Source of the DNA: DATJSJ01 sp035504175
GTDB taxonomy: Bacteria > Pseudomonadota > Alphaproteobacteria > Acetobacterales > Acetobacteraceae
Direction: 5' to 3'
Length of the DNA: 64,000 bases
Assembly (NCBI GenBank): GCA_035504175.1
Contig: DATJSJ010000276.1
Coordinates: 6,908 to 70,907, forward strand
Shown here: positions 17,402 through 26,123 of the stretch, piece after piece
Numbering within the stretch: the first letter of the stretch is position 1
How the letters are laid out: every line of letters starts with the position of its first letter
Notes under the pieces: model-generated
The model's input: only the letters and a program-made list of their open reading frames with translations
Told to the model about the DNA's origin: nothing
Database searches by the model: none
Made by a program: the position numbers and the translations under genes

Positions 17402-18349
17402 CTACGGACCGCTGAGGCTGATCCGCGCCCAGGTGAGGTCGGGATTGAAGCGGGACGTGGCCGACGCCAGCCGCGACGTGTGCGGGCCGAGATCCTTCTG
17501 GAACACGACGCCGTCCTGGTTGACCTCGAAGGTCATGATGCCGGATCCGCCGTAGGTCGCGGGCCAGGCGATCAGCGCGAAACCGCCGGTCATCCGGCCG
17601 TGCCGCAGATAGGAACGCGCACCCTCCGGCGCGTCCGGCCCCTGCGCCGTCAGGACGCGGAAATAATAGCCCTGATAGGGCACCGGCCGGCCGTGCAGCA
17701 GTTCGCCGGGATAGGCCGCCGCGGCGGCGATCGGCGGCCCGAGCGGGCTCTCGGGCTGGCCGGCCGCCGCCTGCCAGTAGAGACCGTCATGCCGGCCCTG
17801 CCGGCTGGCGAGGTACTGCGCATAGACGCCGGTGCCGGTCGCATGCTCACGCCAGGCGAAATAGCGCCGCTGCGCCGCGACACAGGCGAGGGCGACGCGG
17901 ATCGCGCTCAGCTCGTTGCGCCCGACCCGGCGATCGATGATCTCGTGCACGCCCGCCCGCGCGTCGAACCGCCAACCGCCATCGCCTTGAACGATCGGTA
18001 TCGGCAGCGGCCAGTCATCGCGCCCGACATCGAGCGTCATCCGCCCGGGTCCCTGCGGCACCAGCGCGCTCTTCCGATCGTACGCGGCGACGAAGCGCCG
18101 GCGCTGCTCCGCGTCGAGGTGCGGATCGCCGGAGAACAGCAGCCGCTCGCTGCCCGGCCCGAGCACGGCCTGCAGCGCGTCGGGATCGTCGACCCGCGCC
18201 GCCGCGACCAGCGCGTCGACCGCGCCCTGCGGCGCTTCGAACACCTCCTGCACCAGCGGCGCCGCGGCGAGCGGGCCGGGCGTCAGCGCGAGCCACGCGG
18301 AGGCGAGAAGTGCAGGATAGCATCGCAGCCGGCGGCGCATCGATCGCAT
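17402..18349 (-). CDS. DUF2950-family exported protein
   Basis: A 315-residue protein with a signal peptide (RRRLRCYPALLASAWLALTP, cleavage near AAA at about residue 30). The mature domain matches the DUF2950 pattern: QEVFEAPQGAVDALVAAARV, the GRDDWPLPIPIV segment, YLRHGRMTGGFALIAWPATY and GIMTFEVNQDGVVFQKDLG. Function is unknown, and the location should be periplasmic or outer surface. It lies 11 bp after the DUF3300 gene in one transcript, a pairing commonly seen for these families. The 3' end faces the CBS gene, 48 bp away, with only a weak CCCGC/GCGGG hairpin between. Confidence 0.85.
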   Translation of the reverse strand: MRSMRRRLRCYPALLASAWLALTPGPLAAAPLVQEVFEAPQGAVDALVAAARVDDPDALQAVLGPGSERLLFSGDPHLDAEQRRRFVAAYDRKSALVPQGPGRMTLDVGRDDWPLPIPIVQGDGGWRFDARAGVHEIIDRRVGRNELSAIRVALACVAAQRRYFAWREHATGTGVYAQYLASRQGRHDGLYWQAAAGQPESPLGPPIAAAAAYPGELLHGRPVPYQGYYFRVLTAQGPDAPEGARSYLRHGRMTGGFALIAWPATYGGSGIMTFEVNQDGVVFQKDLGPHTSRLASATSRFNPDLTWARISLSGP

Positions 18350-18360
18350 CGAATCACCCG

Positions 18361-19464
18361 CTATGTCGGACCGCCAGCCGCGCGGGGCGCGGCGGCCGGT
18401 GGCGGCCGATCCGCGGCGGCGAAGGCGCGGCTCTGCGCGCCGCGGGCGCCGAAGACGCCGGCGCGACGCCCCTCCCGCATGCCGGCAAATGCGTCCAGCG
18501 ATGGCGGCGTGCCCGCTGCGGAAGCCATCGCGGGAGGCGCGGCGCCAGCCTGCGGTAGGACCTCGCTGCGCGGCACCGACACGTCCGGCCGCCCGATCGT
18601 CGCGATCGGCAGACCGACTAGCGCCGCCGGCCGACCGACCGGTCCGGCTGGCGCGGCCGCGAGCCCGGACGCGGCGGGCCGCCAGATGCGCGCGCGATCG
18701 CTAGGCCCGATGCCTTGGATCGCGCCGGGCCGGGTGACGTCGATCTGCAGCGCGCCTCGACCCCACTCCGGCCGCACCCGATCCGACAGCCCGGCAACGA
18801 GGGCGACGCCGGGGCCAAAGCCGGCCGCGCCGCCCTCGGGAAGCGCCAGCACGACAGGCGCATAGCGCGGATAGGGCCAGGTCCCGTAGGCGATCGCGGG
18901 ATCATAACGCGGCACGTGCACCGTCGTCGGATCGGCCGGCGCGATCACGATCACGGGTCCGTCCCGGCGCACCACCTGCTCCGGGGTCGATTGCAGGCTG
19001 CCCATGGCCTGCGCCTGCCGGCGCAGGCGCTGCATCGACGCCAGCAGCGCGGCCCGCTGCCTGACCACGGCAAAGCCGAGCTGCCGCGTCCAACCGGGAT
19101 CCGTGTGCAGCATCGCCAGTATCGCCGGGAACGGCACCAGTGCCGAAACACCCGGGTTCCAGCCCTCCGACCGCACCGCGCCGGCCAGCGCCTCGCCGGC
19201 CAGAGCCGCATGCGCCGGCTCCCGCCGCCAGCGCGCGGAAGCCGCGACCTGCGCCGGCGCCGTCGCGGCGATCAGGATCGCGGCAAGCAGCGGATCGGGA
19301 TAGAGCGCGATCGATGCCGCCAGCGCGTCGAGCTGCTCCAGGTTGAAGCCCTGCCGCGCCACGGCGGCCTTCGCCGCCCGGGCCGGCTGAACCCATGGCG
19401 TGCCGGGCGATGCACTGAGCAAAAGCAGGCTGCAGGCAAGAACCCGCGCAGTGACCCAGCTCAT
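18361..19464 (-). CDS. DUF3300-family exported protein
   Basis: A 367-residue protein from ATG 19464 (MSWVTARVLACSLLLLSASP, signal peptide). DUF3300 is visible as LDALAASIALYPDPLLAAIL, AARWRREPAHAAL-like and WNPGVSALVPFPAILAMLH, reaching about residue 180. The remaining third is low-complexity Ala/Pro/Gly/Arg and probably disordered. Families with this domain are secreted or outer-membrane associated and of unknown function. It precedes the DUF2950 gene by 11 bp. The next gene upstream is divergent (enoyl-CoA hydratase), with 181 bp between the two start codons. An alternative in-frame ATG lies at 19491. Confidence 0.83.
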   Translation of the reverse strand: MSWVTARVLACSLLLLSASPGTPWVQPARAAKAAVARQGFNLEQLDALAASIALYPDPLLAAILIAATAPAQVAASARWRREPAHAALAGEALAGAVRSEGWNPGVSALVPFPAILAMLHTDPGWTRQLGFAVVRQRAALLASMQRLRRQAQAMGSLQSTPEQVVRRDGPVIVIAPADPTTVHVPRYDPAIAYGTWPYPRYAPVVLALPEGGAAGFGPGVALVAGLSDRVRPEWGRGALQIDVTRPGAIQGIGPSDRARIWRPAASGLAAAPAGPVGRPAALVGLPIATIGRPDVSVPRSEVLPQAGAAPPAMASAAGTPPSLDAFAGMREGRRAGVFGARGAQSRAFAAADRPPPAAAPRAAGGPT

Positions 19465-19645
19465 GCAAACCTCGGCGATCGCACGCGGCACGTCCTAGCA
19501 CAGTTCCCCGCCGCCGCGATGGCTCGTGGCGATGCTGGACATCGCGTGCCGCCTGACCTTGGATGCCGGCACGATCGACGGCTTGCCGGGCGGCAGTGTC
19601 GGGGCCCGGCGGCGGGAGGCGGTCACGGAGCATCGCAGCGAGCGG

Positions 19646-20446
19646 ATGGCATTCGGCGAAGCGCCAGGCGTGGCGCCACTGCTGTTGCGGCAGGACCGCG
19701 GCGCGGTCTGCTGGCTCACGCTCAACCGGCCCGCGGCGCGCAACGCGCTCTCCGTCGCGCTGATGCAGGCGCTGGAGACGACGCTCGCCGCGATCGACGC
19801 CGACCCGGCGATCCGCGTCGTGGTGATCGGCGGCGCCGGCCCCGCCTTCTGCGCCGGTCACGACCTGCGGGAGCTGCGCGCGATCCGCGACCGGGAGGCG
19901 CTGGCCGCACTGTTCGCGCAGTGCTCGCGCCTGATGCTGCGCATCGTCCGGCTGCGCCAGCCGGTGATCGCGCGCGTGCACGGCATCGCGACCGCCGCCG
20001 GCTGCCAGCTCGTCGCCACCTGCGATCTCGCGGTCGCGAGCGAGGCGGCGCGGTTCGCAACCCCCGGCGTCAGCATCGGACTGTTCTGCTCGACGCCGAT
20101 GGTCGCGCTCTCACGCGCGGTCGGACGCAAGGCAGCGATGGAAATGCTGCTGACCGGCGAGGCGGTCGATGCCGCGCATGCGCGATCGATCGGCCTGATC
20201 AACCGCGTGGTGCCGGAGGCGGCGCTCGATGCCGAGGTCGCAGCGCTCGCCGACCGCATCGCGAGCCGCAGCCCCGTGGCACTCGCCATCGGCAAGCCCG
20301 GCTTCGCCCGTCAGGCGGAGCTGGGGCTGGACGAAGCCTACGCTTATGCGGCGGACCTCATGACGGGCAACATGCTGGCCGCCGACGCCGCCGAAGGCAT
20401 CGATGCGTTCCTGCAGCGACGCCCGCCGCACTGGCCGGGGTGCTGA
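19646..20446 (+). CDS. Enoyl-CoA hydratase/isomerase-family protein (ECHDC3-like)
   Basis: A 266-residue crotonase-fold protein. The first half has WLTLNRPAARNALSVALMQA, the oxyanion-hole strand VVIGGAGPAFCAGHDLREL, and HGIATAAGCQLVATCDLAVA. The AGHDL-EL motif and the second-site residues resemble the ECHDC3 subgroup more than FadB-type hydratases, so hydratase activity is not assured. The usual catalytic Glu in the second motif is not obvious (GVSIGLFCSTPMVALSR). I chose ATG 19646 because the preceding 40 residues (from 19526) do not look like the family. It is divergent from the DUF3300 gene and apparently monocistronic. Confidence 0.85.
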   Translation: MAFGEAPGVAPLLLRQDRGAVCWLTLNRPAARNALSVALMQALETTLAAIDADPAIRVVVIGGAGPAFCAGHDLRELRAIRDREALAALFAQCSRLMLRIVRLRQPVIARVHGIATAAGCQLVATCDLAVASEAARFATPGVSIGLFCSTPMVALSRAVGRKAAMEMLLTGEAVDAAHARSIGLINRVVPEAALDAEVAALADRIASRSPVALAIGKPGFARQAELGLDEAYAYAADLMTGNMLAADAAEGIDAFLQRRPPHWPGC

Positions 20447-20548
20447 CGCCGGACGGCCGGCTTGACACGCATCCGTCTTGCGCGCGACTGCTCGGTCCGA
20501 CGCCGTATCATGCTTCAGCCCGGAAATGACCCGGGCAGCAGGTGAGTT

Positions 20549-20842
20549 GTGACCGACAGTGCGACCGAATTGCGTCTTGCTGCCCTGGCCCTGCTGCTCG
20601 CCGCCGGGCCGGGCACGGCGTATGGCCAGGACCCGGCCTCCGCCGGGGCGACGATCCAGGGAGAGGCCGGAGCCGAAGCGCCCGCCTCGCACGGACCGCG
20701 CACCCTGTTCACCATCGACGGCACGGCCGTGCATATCTGGTCCTCGGTGCCGGTGCCCTACGCCGGCTCGGCCTATCGGGACGATCTCGGCGGCCAGCCG
20801 ATGAGCAGCGGCGAGTCGATCTTCGCGCCCGGCGGACCGTAA
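20549..20842 (+). CDS. Small secreted protein, unknown
   Basis: A 97-residue protein starting at GTG 20549 behind AGCAGGTGAG. Residues 1-26 form a signal peptide (hydrophobic LRLAALALLLAAGPGTAYG, cleavage after AYG). The mature part contains TLFTIDGTAVHIWSSVPVPY followed by an acidic and Gly/Ser-rich end. I do not recognise the family. It sits about 100 bp after the hydratase gene, and a weak 7-bp inverted repeat (20843-20849 with 20867-20873) follows its stop. Codon use matches the neighbourhood. Confidence 0.6.
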   Translation: MTDSATELRLAALALLLAAGPGTAYGQDPASAGATIQGEAGAEAPASHGPRTLFTIDGTAVHIWSSVPVPYAGSAYRDDLGGQPMSSGESIFAPGGP

Positions 20843-20984
20843 TCGCCGCGCCGACAATCTGCGCTAGCGGCGACGCAGGCAGCGCACATCCGGCCGCGCG
20901 AAACGTCCTGATGGTGAAACAGGGCGACAGGCCGCACCGCGCCTGCTATCCCCGATGCAGCAAAATGCAGGGAGGGGACGCGAG

Positions 20985-21905
20985 ATGACGGCACTGCCGA
21001 CGGCGCCAGGCTGGCGGAATCGGACCGCACGCGCTCCGGGCCGGATGCGGCGGCAGAGCGCAACCGTCGCGGCCGCCGCCGCGCTGGCACTCGCGGCTGC
21101 GTTCGCGCCGCTCGCCCATGCCGGAACGCTGGATCGCATCCGGCAGGACAAGACGCTGCGCATCGCCTATCGCGCCGATGCGCCGCCCTTCTCCTATGCC
21201 GGGCCGGACGGCAAGCCGGCCGGCTTCATCATCGATCTCTGCAGCGCGGTGGCGTCCGACGTCGCGACGCAACTGCAGATTCCACACCTCGCGATCGACT
21301 ACGTCCTGGTGTCTGCCGCCGACCGGTTCGACGCGATCCGCAACGGCAAGGCCGATCTGCTCTGCGAGGCGACGACGGCCACCCTGTCGCGGCGGGAACT
21401 GGTGGATTTCTCGATCGCGACCTTCGTCGACGGCGCCAGCATCATGATCCGTCCAGACGGCCCGCACAGCGTCGAAGCGCTCGCGGGGCGGAAGATCGGC
21501 GTGCTGGCCGGCACCACGACCGAGGAGGTGCTGCGCAATACCCTGCAGGCATACAAGATCACGGCTGACCTGATCCCGGTCGGCACGCATCAGCAGGGGC
21601 TGGCGATGCTGGACAGCGGCCAGATCTCGGCCTATTTCGCCGACCGTTCGATCCTCGCCTCGCTGTTGCAGGAGAGCAAGGCGCCGAAGGATCTGCAGCT
21701 GGCGACGACCTATCTCACCGTCGAGCCCTATGCGCTGGCGCTGCCGCATGGCGATGAGGATTTCCGGCTCGCGGTGGATCGTGCGTTGAGCCACATTTAC
21801 CGCTCCGGCGCGATCGGCGGCATCCTCGCGCATGATTTCGCCGGCCAGGGCGCGCCGAGCGACATGCTGAAAACGCTGTACGTGATTTCCGGCCTGCCGG
21901 ACTGA
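20985..21905 (+). CDS. Periplasmic solute-binding protein, family 3 (amino-acid type), orphan
   Basis: A 306-residue binding protein. A long N-terminal region with a signal peptide (ATVAAAAALALAAAFAPLAHA, quoted to its end in part; cleavage near residue 46) precedes the SBP_bac_3 fold. That fold shows TLRIAYRADAPPFSYAGPDG, GFIIDLCSAV, IRNGKADLLCEATTATLSRR and GVLAGTTTEEVLRN. The ATG at 20985 is set by AGGGAGGGG. Such proteins deliver polar amino acids to ABC permeases or feed sensor kinases. No permease or ATPase of the matching type adjoins it, and the following Pot-type operon uses a different SBP family, so its partner lies elsewhere. Confidence 0.88.
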   Translation: MTALPTAPGWRNRTARAPGRMRRQSATVAAAAALALAAAFAPLAHAGTLDRIRQDKTLRIAYRADAPPFSYAGPDGKPAGFIIDLCSAVASDVATQLQIPHLAIDYVLVSAADRFDAIRNGKADLLCEATTATLSRRELVDFSIATFVDGASIMIRPDGPHSVEALAGRKIGVLAGTTTEEVLRNTLQAYKITADLIPVGTHQQGLAMLDSGQISAYFADRSILASLLQESKAPKDLQLATTYLTVEPYALALPHGDEDFRLAVDRALSHIYRSGAIGGILAHDFAGQGAPSDMLKTLYVISGLPD

Positions 21906-22459
21906 AGCCAGGCCGCCCTGGACGGAGATCGTCTGCAGGGCGTGCCTCCGCCATTCGACGCGGGCCGGCAGCGCTCGGCGGCCGGCCGGCCGGACGTGCC
22001 GCGTGGTCTCCTCGCCCGCCCCACCCTGTCACCGCCCCGTCACGGGAGCGGCGCTGCCTGCCTGGGCGCATGAACGCAATTTAAGCATGCCGACAGACTG
22101 GCCCGGCACTGTTTCAGCTATCTTAAAATCCGGTTGAAGAAAGAAACGGCAGGCAACGGCAGGCGGCAAGGTCCCGCGGCTTGCCGGTGTTGGTATTGCA
22201 TTGCGACATCGGCTCCTCGGCTCACCCGTGACTCGCCGGAAGCGAAACCATCGCCCGGATTGATCCTGCATCGACTTGCACGACGCCGGCCTCGATGGTG
22301 TCGTGACTGGGCGGTGACAGACCGTCATCTGCCAGGGGACGGGTCGGATGAAGCGTCGCAGGCCGAGAGACCGGCGGCCGGAAGGGCGACCGGCTTTGCC
22401 GCGGCCGACCGGAGTGTCTGCGACGTCCGGGAGCGGCGCCGCCGGCACGAGGAGCGGAG
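21906..22459. other. Intergenic leader of the Pot-type operon
   Basis: A 554-bp gap without a convincing gene. An AT-richer stretch at about 22070-22146 includes TATCTTAAAAT (22119-22129) and is the likely promoter zone. Just after it is an exact tandem 10-mer, AACGGCAGGC twice (22145-22164). The rest up to the ATPase start is GC-rich and uncoded as far as I can judge. I found no riboswitch I could name. Confidence 0.4.
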
Positions 22460-23578
22460 ATGGACGCACGCGGCAGTTTCGGAACCGATCCGGTCGACGC
22501 CTTCGTCGCGTTCCGCAACGTGCGCAAGACCTACGACGGCGCGACCTTCGTGGTGCGCGACCTCAACCTCGATATGCCCCGCGGCGAGTTCCTCACCCTC
22601 CTCGGCCCGTCGGGATCGGGCAAGACCACGACGCTGATGATGCTGGCCGGTTTCGAGGCGCCCACCGGCGGCCAGATCCTGCTGTCCGGACGCGAGCTCA
22701 ACCGGGTGCCGCCGCACAAGCGCAATCTTGGCATGGTGTTCCAGAACTACGCCCTGTTTCCGCATATGAGCGTCGCTGAGAACCTGGCCTTCCCGCTGCA
22801 CATCCGCCGCATCGGCCGCGCCGAGCTCGAGCGCCGGATCGACCGCGCGCTCGACATGGTGCACCTCGCGGCCTTCAGGCACCGCCGCCCCGGCCAGCTT
22901 TCCGGCGGCCAGCAGCAGCGCGTCGCGGTGGCCCGCGCCCTGGTGTTCGAGCCCGAGATCGTGCTGATGGACGAGCCGCTCGGCGCGCTCGACAAGAAGC
23001 TGCGCGAGGAATTGCAGTACGAGATCAAGGCGCTGCACGACCGGCTCGGCATCACCATGGTCTACGTCACGCACGACCAGGGCGAGGCGCTGACCATGTC
23101 GGATCGCATCGCCGTGTTCGCGCATGGCGTCCTGCAGCAATGCGGCTCGCCGCGCGCGTTGTACGCCGAGCCGGTGAACGCCTTCGTCGCCGATTTCATC
23201 GGCGAGAACAACTGCCTGACCGGCACGGTGCGCGCGCGCCAGGGCGAGACCTGCACGGTCGCCCTCGACAATCAAGGCGGCGAGACGCTGGCGCTGGCGG
23301 TTCAGGCGCTCCGCGCGGGCGAGCGCTGCGTGCTCTCGGTGCGGCCGGAGCATGTCCGGATCGCGCCGCCATGCGGCGCAACCCCGAATGTCTTTCCCGG
23401 CCGGATCGAGAGCGTGCTGTTCCAGGGCGATCACCTGCGCGCCGTCTGTCGCGCTGCGGGCGCCGCGGCAGTGGTCGCGAAGCTGCCGAACACCGGCGAC
23501 GGGCACGCATTGCAGGCCGGCGCCGCGACCGAGATCGGCTGGCAGCCGGGCGCATGCCGCGCCTTCCGTGCCGACTGA
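22460..23578 (+). CDS. Spermidine/putrescine-type ABC transporter ATPase (PotA-like)
   Basis: A 372-residue ATPase. Walker A GPSGSGKTT lies at about residues 49-57, Q-loop VFQNYALFPHM, signature LSGGQQQRVA, Walker B VLMDEPLGALD and H-loop VYVTHDQGEA are all intact. A C-terminal TOBE domain (about 285-360) is present. That places it in the MalK/PotA group energising import of polyamines or similar solutes at the inner membrane. It is first in a four-gene operon with the binding protein (69 bp later) and two permeases. The ATG has a GGAGCGGAG site just before it. Confidence 0.95.
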   Translation: MDARGSFGTDPVDAFVAFRNVRKTYDGATFVVRDLNLDMPRGEFLTLLGPSGSGKTTTLMMLAGFEAPTGGQILLSGRELNRVPPHKRNLGMVFQNYALFPHMSVAENLAFPLHIRRIGRAELERRIDRALDMVHLAAFRHRRPGQLSGGQQQRVAVARALVFEPEIVLMDEPLGALDKKLREELQYEIKALHDRLGITMVYVTHDQGEALTMSDRIAVFAHGVLQQCGSPRALYAEPVNAFVADFIGENNCLTGTVRARQGETCTVALDNQGGETLALAVQALRAGERCVLSVRPEHVRIAPPCGATPNVFPGRIESVLFQGDHLRAVCRAAGAAAVVAKLPNTGDGHALQAGAATEIGWQPGACRAFRAD

Positions 23579-23647
23579 ACCGTGGCGGCCATCCGCCAGA
23601 CCGGAGAATTCCGCATCGTCAGACACCTCAGGACAGGAGAGCGATCG

Positions 23648-24847
23648 ATGAGTCGAACCGAAAGACCGTGGACGGGGACGATCCCGCCGATCAGCCGGCG
23701 CATGCTGATGTCGCTCGGCGCCAGGACCGCCGGGCTGGTGTCGCTCTCGTCGCTCATCGGGCTTGCCGCCGGCCGCGCCGCCGACGCCGCCTCGGAAACG
23801 ATCAATCTCTGTTCCTGGGGCGGCGCCTACCAGTTCAGCCAGATCCAGGGCTACGAGAAGCCGTTCACTGGCCAGTCCGGCGTCGGCTTCGAGAACATCG
23901 AGAAATCGGCCAACGGACCGGCGCTGCTGACCGCGCAGGAGCAGAGCGGCAACATCAACTGGGACATCGTCGACATGCTGCAGGCGCCGGCCACGCGCCT
24001 CGGCGATGAGGGCCTGCTGCTGAGCATCGATTTCGACAAGGCACTGGCGCCCGCGCCCGACGGTACGCCGGCGACGCAGGATTTCATCCCCGGTTCGCTC
24101 AGCGGCGACGGCAAGACCGGACCCTATGTCTCGACGATCTCGTACAGCACGCTGTTCGCCTACAACACCACCGCCTTCGCCAAGGACCACCCGCCCAAGA
24201 CGGTCGCCGACGTGTTCGATCTCAAGGGCTTCCCGGGCACACGGGCGGTGCAGAAGATTCCCGCCGGCAATCTGGAGTGGGCGCTGTACGCCGATGGCGT
24301 GCCGCGGGAGAAGATCTACGACGTGCTGCGTACCCCGGCCGGGGTCGACCGGGCATTCGGCAAGCTCGACACGATCAAGGCGCACGTCCAGTGGTGGAGC
24401 GAGGGCGCGCAGCCACCGCAGATGCTGGCGCAGAACGAGGCGGTGATCGCCACCGCGTTCAACGGCCGCATCTTCAACGCGATTGTCGCCGACAACCAGC
24501 CCCTCGCCTTCATCTGGGATGGCGGTCTCTACGAATGGGATGGCTGGGTGGTGCCGTCCGGCCTGCCCAAGGAGCGGCAGGACCTGGCGATGCAGTTCCT
24601 GCGTTTCTCCACCGACACCAAGAGCCTGGTGGAGCAGGCGCGCTACATCGCCTATTCGCCGGCGCGCAGATCCTCGTTCAAGCTGATGCACGCGCTCACC
24701 TACTACAAGAATCCGAAAATCGACATGTGGCCGTACATGCCGACCAATCCCGAGCATCTGAAGGTGGCGATCCCGAAGAACGTCGCCTTCTGGTCGAATT
24801 ACGGGCCGCAGCTCGACCAGCGCTTCGCCGCCTGGCTGGCGAGCTAA
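23648..24847 (+). CDS. ABC transporter periplasmic binding protein (PotD-like)
   Basis: A 399-residue extracellular binding protein, family 1/8 type. The N-terminus carries a twin-arginine-like signal, ISRRMLMSLGARTAG, followed by a hydrophobic stretch and cleavage near ADAA (about residue 47). The mature start NLCSWGGAYQFSQIQGYEKPF is the hallmark of PotD-like proteins, and the sequence ends normally. ATG 23648 follows AGGAGAG. The ligand-binding acidic residues of PotD cannot be assigned with confidence, so putrescine/spermidine is a family-level guess. Four base pairs separate it from the first permease. Confidence 0.9.
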   Translation: MSRTERPWTGTIPPISRRMLMSLGARTAGLVSLSSLIGLAAGRAADAASETINLCSWGGAYQFSQIQGYEKPFTGQSGVGFENIEKSANGPALLTAQEQSGNINWDIVDMLQAPATRLGDEGLLLSIDFDKALAPAPDGTPATQDFIPGSLSGDGKTGPYVSTISYSTLFAYNTTAFAKDHPPKTVADVFDLKGFPGTRAVQKIPAGNLEWALYADGVPREKIYDVLRTPAGVDRAFGKLDTIKAHVQWWSEGAQPPQMLAQNEAVIATAFNGRIFNAIVADNQPLAFIWDGGLYEWDGWVVPSGLPKERQDLAMQFLRFSTDTKSLVEQARYIAYSPARRSSFKLMHALTYYKNPKIDMWPYMPTNPEHLKVAIPKNVAFWSNYGPQLDQRFAAWLAS

Positions 24848-24851
24848 GCGG

Positions 24852-26123
24852 ATGTCGGCCGGCGCGGTCGACGTCCGGCCGGCGCCGGCCGCGGCTCTGG
24901 ACACCGCGGCGCTGCGGCAGGGATTGCGGCGGGCGGAACGGCGGAAGCGCTTCGCAGCGTTCCTGCTGACCGCCCCGCTGCTCACCTACGTCGTCGTGCT
25001 GTTCCTGATTCCGCTCGCCGGCATGATCTGGATCAGCGTCGCCAACCCGACCCTGCCGCATTTGATGCCGCGCACCGTCGCGGCGCTGCGCGGCTGGACA
25101 GGCGCGACACTGCCGCCCGAGCCCACCTATGCCGCGGTCGCCACCGATCTGCGCGCCGATTTCCGTACCCACACCTTCGGCCGCGTCGCCAAGCGGCTGA
25201 ACGAGGAGTTACCGGGCGCGTTCGGCCTGATCTCGAAGACCACCTTCCGCACCGCCCATCTGCCACCCGACCAGGACTGGAAGGGTGTGCTCGAGCAGAT
25301 CGATCCGCAATGGGGCGACCTCGCCATCTGGCGTCTGCTGAAGCGCGAGAGCACGCCCCTCACCGCGGATTTCTACCTCGCGGCGCTCGACCTGCAATAC
25401 GGGCCGAATGGCGGCATCATGCGAGTGCCATCCTACGAGCGGGTCTACATCCGCCTGTTCCTGCGCACCGCCTGGATGAGCGCGCTGATCACGGCACTGA
25501 CCGTGGCGCTCGGCTATCCGCTCGCCTACTGGATCTCCCGCATGCCGGAGTATCGGGCGAACCTGGTGATGATCGCCGTGTTGCTGCCATTCTGGACCTC
25601 GCTGCTGGTCCGGATCACCGCCTGGATCGTGCTGTTGCAGTCGCACGGCGTGGTGGACTCGATCCTGGTCGCGACCGGCATGGCGTCGCCGGAGAACCGG
25701 CCGCAGCTCATCTACAACGCGCTCGGCACCATCGTCGTCATGACGCAGGTGCTGCTGCCGTTCATGGTGCTGCCGGTGTACAGCGTGATGCGCGGCATCC
25801 CCGATTCCTACATGCGGGCGGCGATCTCGCTCGGTGCGCATCCCTGGCGCGCCTTCTGGAAGGTGTTCGCGCCGCTGACCCTGCCGGGGGTGAGCGCCGG
25901 CGTGCTGCTCGTCTTCATCCTGGCGATCGGCTACTATATCACCCCGGAATTGGTCGGCGGGCAGACCGGCCAGTTCATCAGCAACCGCATCGCCTTCAAC
26001 GTGCAGCAATCGCTGAACTGGGGCCTGGCCGCGGCGCTCGGCACCGTGCTCACCGTGGTCACGCTGCTGCTGTTCGCCGTATTCAACGCCTTTGCCGGCA
26101 TCGGCCGGATCTCGCTCGGATGA
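24852..26123 (+). CDS. ABC transporter permease, PotB-like with large periplasmic insertion
   Basis: A 423-residue membrane permease, about 120 longer than PotB. After a basic N-tail and the first helix (FLLTAPLLTYVVVLFLIPLA) there is a hydrophilic region of roughly 135 residues (about 62-195). The next helix (LRTAWMSALITALTVALGYP) then restores the usual order. The EAA loop IPDSYMRAAISLGAHPWRAF (about residues 316-335) that contacts the ATPase is intact. The extra region should lie in the periplasm, next to the binding protein. It overlaps the second permease gene by 4 bp (ATGA at 26120-26123). It works as a heterodimer with that permease. Confidence 0.92.
   Translation: MSAGAVDVRPAPAAALDTAALRQGLRRAERRKRFAAFLLTAPLLTYVVVLFLIPLAGMIWISVANPTLPHLMPRTVAALRGWTGATLPPEPTYAAVATDLRADFRTHTFGRVAKRLNEELPGAFGLISKTTFRTAHLPPDQDWKGVLEQIDPQWGDLAIWRLLKRESTPLTADFYLAALDLQYGPNGGIMRVPSYERVYIRLFLRTAWMSALITALTVALGYPLAYWISRMPEYRANLVMIAVLLPFWTSLLVRITAWIVLLQSHGVVDSILVATGMASPENRPQLIYNALGTIVVMTQVLLPFMVLPVYSVMRGIPDSYMRAAISLGAHPWRAFWKVFAPLTLPGVSAGVLLVFILAIGYYITPELVGGQTGQFISNRIAFNVQQSLNWGLAAALGTVLTVVTLLLFAVFNAFAGIGRISLG

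Noticed and set aside
19526..19645. N-terminal 40-residue extension of the enoyl-CoA hydratase
   Set aside because: The stretch has no match to the crotonase fold, and an ATG at 19646 gives the usual family length.
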